A stretch of 15,048 bases of DNA. Source: Nitrosarchaeum sp. (GTDB lineage: Archaea; Thermoproteota; Nitrososphaeria; Nitrososphaerales; Nitrosopumilaceae). A program made the translations under genes and the position numbers. This document shows positions 13,723 to 15,048 of this stretch, in pieces; the stretch's first letter is position 1; every line of letters begins with the position of its first letter. The notes under the pieces are model-generated. The model was not told the DNA's origin and searched no databases. It was given only the letters and a program-made list of their open reading frames with translations. Location of the stretch: positions 1-15,048 of the forward strand of contig SCUP01000337.1 of assembly GCA_004297665.1 (NCBI GenBank). Reading direction: 5' to 3'.

Positions 13723-13801
13723 AACATCTCTGATTCATTTCATCTAATATAGTTAATTCCCAAAATTACCCACAATGTTTAATTTTTTTTATTTGATGCA
13801 T

Positions 13802-13824
13802 TTACGACACTTCAAATATCGTAA
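13802..13824 (+). promoter_or_regulatory. Inverted repeat at the predicted transcription start of the membrane-protein gene
   Basis: TTACGA (13802-13807) and TCGTAA (13819-13824) are perfect 6-nt arms around an 11-nt spacer. A T-rich TATA-like stretch (TTTTTTTTATTT, ending about 13793) would place the transcription start inside this element, a typical operator position for archaeal repressors. AGGA at 13831-13834 gives the GTG at 13841 a plausible ribosome-binding site, so this gene is probably leadered. Confidence 0.3.
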
Positions 13825-13840
13825 TCAATAAGGAAATAAA

Positions 13841-14434
13841 GTGAAACTAATCCAAAAATTTTCAAATTCATCACTTGCAAAAACTAGCACACTTGTATCA
13901 CTTGTTTCAGTTCTTGCAGTAATTGGACCTTTTGTAGTTGTATCTGCAGGTTTTTGGGATGCAATATCTCATCTCCAAAAAGAGCCTGAATTCTTTTGGA
14001 GTATTCCGCACATTGTAGTTTACACTGGTGTTTCAATAACTACTAGTGCAGCAATCATAGGAACAATCCTTTTACTTGGAAACTCTACAAGAAATTCTCT
14101 AAAAAAGGGAATAATATTTGTAATTATCGGTTCACTAATTCAAATAGTTGCAGGATATGCCGATTCAATCTCCCATGATATTTTTGGAATAGATGGTTTG
14201 ATCTCTTGGTCACATCAACCGCTGGAATTTGGCCTAGTCTTATCTGCTTTGGGTGGATTTCTAATATTAAAAAATCTAGAAAAAACAAAACTCAAAGTAT
14301 TACTTCCTTTCTCAATTATCTCATTTTTGTTTTTTACAACCTGGCTTATTTTTAATTTGGTCTTGATTTTTGGTCATACAATACAATGTCTTCCAGTCTA
14401 CAAGATATTTTTATCTGGCTGCTCTATTCTGTAA
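13841..14434 (+). CDS. Multi-pass membrane protein with conserved-looking His/Asp residues
   Basis: The 197-aa protein has five hydrophobic segments, at roughly 17-37, 56-78, 88-107, 127-145 and 152-175. His and Asp residues sit near segment ends: WDAISH (39-44), FFWSIPH (51-57), GYADSISHD (105-113), DGLISWSHQP (118-127) and GH (178-179). This arrangement is reminiscent of families with 'WD-sH...FW-pH' that might coordinate metal or haem, but I cannot name a characterised member. The start is GTG at 13841 with AGGA 6 nt upstream; no ATG fits the first hydrophobic segment. The last 37 bp overlap, antisense, the end of the next gene. Its function is unknown. Confidence 0.72.
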   Translation: MKLIQKFSNSSLAKTSTLVSLVSVLAVIGPFVVVSAGFWDAISHLQKEPEFFWSIPHIVVYTGVSITTSAAIIGTILLLGNSTRNSLKKGIIFVIIGSLIQIVAGYADSISHDIFGIDGLISWSHQPLEFGLVLSALGGFLILKNLEKTKLKVLLPFSIISFLFFTTWLIFNLVLIFGHTIQCLPVYKIFLSGCSIL

Positions 14435-14889
14435 TTTTTTAATTTCATATATGATGATACAATAATCATTACTGCACCTACAAATATCATCACACCTGGT
14501 GATATCATGGCATCTGAACTTGCATCTCCAAGTTCTATTTTCAGATTTATTTGGTTCTCTGTTGGATTTGTTATTTTTATAGTATAGACTCCACTTTTTT
14601 CAAAATTAAAATAACCTACAGACATCTTTGTTTGAATCCCCTCTTCAGCAATTACATTCAGATTATTATCTAAAATCTGAACAAATACTTGATTTCCTAC
14701 AAATTCTGGCATGAATACTTTGTAATATCCGATGCCCTTTCCTTCCAAGTTTAGCTCTACATCGTATGAATTAGTTGATTTTAACACAATTTCTTCAGAT
14801 ATTTTGGCTCCTTGTAGAAAAACAAATGATATCCAAATCATTCCAATTACACTTAACACTAAACCCATTTTGAATAGAGAAATCTTCAA
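14398..14889 (-). CDS. Two-TM membrane protein with extracytoplasmic beta-sandwich-like domain
   Basis: The 163-aa protein has a membrane segment at 7-26, a soluble stretch at about 30-122 and a second segment at 131-149, followed by a short basic tail. The soluble part alternates hydrophobic and polar residues in short strands (YDVELNLEG, YYKVFMPEF, QVFVQILD, GVYTIKITNP, INLKIEL), suggesting a beta-sandwich facing outside. It has no catalytic motif that I recognise. The start at 14889 is TTG, with an in-frame TAA three codons upstream; M8 (ATG at 14868) is an alternative that trims the N-terminus only slightly. The gene lies 40 nt downstream of the tRNA on the same strand and overlaps its convergent neighbour by 37 bp. 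Confidence 0.68.
   Translation of the reverse strand: MKISLFKMGLVLSVIGMIWISFVFLQGAKISEEIVLKSTNSYDVELNLEGKGIGYYKVFMPEFVGNQVFVQILDNNLNVIAEEGIQTKMSVGYFNFEKSGVYTIKITNPTENQINLKIELGDASSDAMISPGVMIFVGAVMIIVSSYMKLKNYRIEQPDKNIL
14435..14440 (+). terminator. T6 run directly after the membrane-protein stop codon
   Basis: TTTTTT follows TAA (14432-14434) without a gap and lies inside the coding region of the convergent gene. It would end the plus-strand transcript with little further antisense overlap. Confidence 0.33.
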
Positions 14890-14912
14890 TTCATTTTATT
14901 AGTGATTGCTTG

Positions 14913-14922
14913 TTTAATAAAA
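14913..14922 (-). promoter_or_regulatory. TATA-like box for the two-TM protein gene
   Basis: The minus strand reads TTTTATTAAA, centred about 28 nt upstream of the TTG at 14889 and directly after the tRNA 3' end. It may also act as part of the tRNA termination region, since the minus strand is T rich here. Confidence 0.3.
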
Positions 14923-14929
14923 TAATCTG

Positions 14930-15004
14930 AGGGCTCGGAGGGCTTCGATCCCTCGACCTAGCGGTTCGAAGCCGCTCGCACTATCCAGACTGTGCTACGA
15001 GTCC
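14930..15004 (-). tRNA. tRNA-Arg (anticodon TCG)
   Basis: The minus strand folds as a 75-nt cloverleaf. The acceptor 5' arm is GGACTCG (15004-14998), TA fills positions 8-9, and the D stem is GCAC/GTGC around a loop with GG. The anticodon stem AGCGG/CCGCT encloses CTTCGAA, giving anticodon TCG. The variable loop is AGGTC, the T stem GAGGG/CCCTC, and the acceptor 3' arm CGAGCCC. No CCA is encoded, as in many archaea. Oddities are an A3-C70 mismatch in the acceptor stem and a T loop ATCGAAG with A rather than T at position 54. All other stems are perfect, so a functional gene is likely, though a decaying copy cannot be excluded. Confidence 0.9.
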
Positions 15005-15048
15005 AAACAAGTAAGAATTTAACAGGCCTAAATATCTGTCTAGATACT

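Noticed and set aside
14930..15004. tRNA gene as an active attachment site flanking the sugar locus
   Set aside because: No second copy of the tRNA 3' end appears elsewhere in the window and no integrase is present; the sugar locus is more than 6 kb away behind housekeeping genes.
1..15048. CRISPR arrays, insertion sequences, integrases, riboswitches or defence systems
   Set aside because: No regularly spaced short repeats, transposase motifs, terminal inverted repeats with target duplications, or recognised aptamer cores were found.

Overview
The window looks like chromosomal DNA of an ammonia-oxidising thaumarchaeon (Nitrosopumilales type). The evidence is strong A+T richness, densely packed short intergenic gaps, archaeal TATA-like boxes about 25 nt upstream of many start codons (leaderless or near-leaderless mRNAs), a tRNA gene with no encoded CCA, an archaeal-type phosphoglucose/phosphomannose isomerase, and a secreted Ig-like protein of a style common in this group. 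The taxonomic call is an inference from gene content and composition; no rRNA is present.

Region 1 (1-8455) is a surface-sugar locus centred on nonulosonic (sialic-acid-like) sugars. A minus-strand run reads, in transcription order: methyltransferase (3901-3092), PtmA-like short-chain dehydrogenase (3036-2239), NeuB/SpsE-type nonulosonate synthase (2245-1244), SpsF-type cytidylyltransferase (1193-438), and the start of a further polysaccharide gene that leaves the window (427-1). Opposite it lie a PseG/SpsG-type UDP-sugar hydrolase (plus, 3988-5007), a DegT-family PseC/SpsC-type aminotransferase (minus, 6142-5000), and a plus-strand pair of a GalU/RmlA-like nucleotidyltransferase (6220-7077) and a glutamate-1-semialdehyde-aminomutase-like class III aminotransferase (7118-8455). 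Together these cover amination, UDP removal, condensation with phosphoenolpyruvate and CMP activation. The 4,6-dehydratase and N-acetyltransferase steps are not in the window. The set resembles Bacillus spsC-E-F-G and Campylobacter pse/leg/ptm genes. The likely end use is decoration of S-layer or other surface glycoproteins.

Region 2 (8516-12048) is mostly central metabolism: a bifunctional phosphoglucose/phosphomannose isomerase (minus), which could feed hexose phosphates to the sugar locus; a methylthioribose-1-phosphate isomerase (MtnA, plus); a MIP18/DUF59 protein fused to a PqqD-like domain (plus); and an atypical short-chain dehydrogenase lacking the usual Tyr-Lys pair (minus).

Region 3 (12049-15048) is surface and membrane related: a secreted tandem Ig/cadherin-like protein with 15 N-glycosylation sequons and a His/Asp-rich tail, a 79-aa conserved-looking small protein, a His/Asp-bearing multi-pass membrane protein, a two-TM protein with an extracytoplasmic beta domain whose 3' end overlaps it antisense, and a tRNA-Arg(TCG) with unusual 3'-half bases. 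No CRISPR array, insertion sequence, integrase, rRNA or riboswitch was seen.
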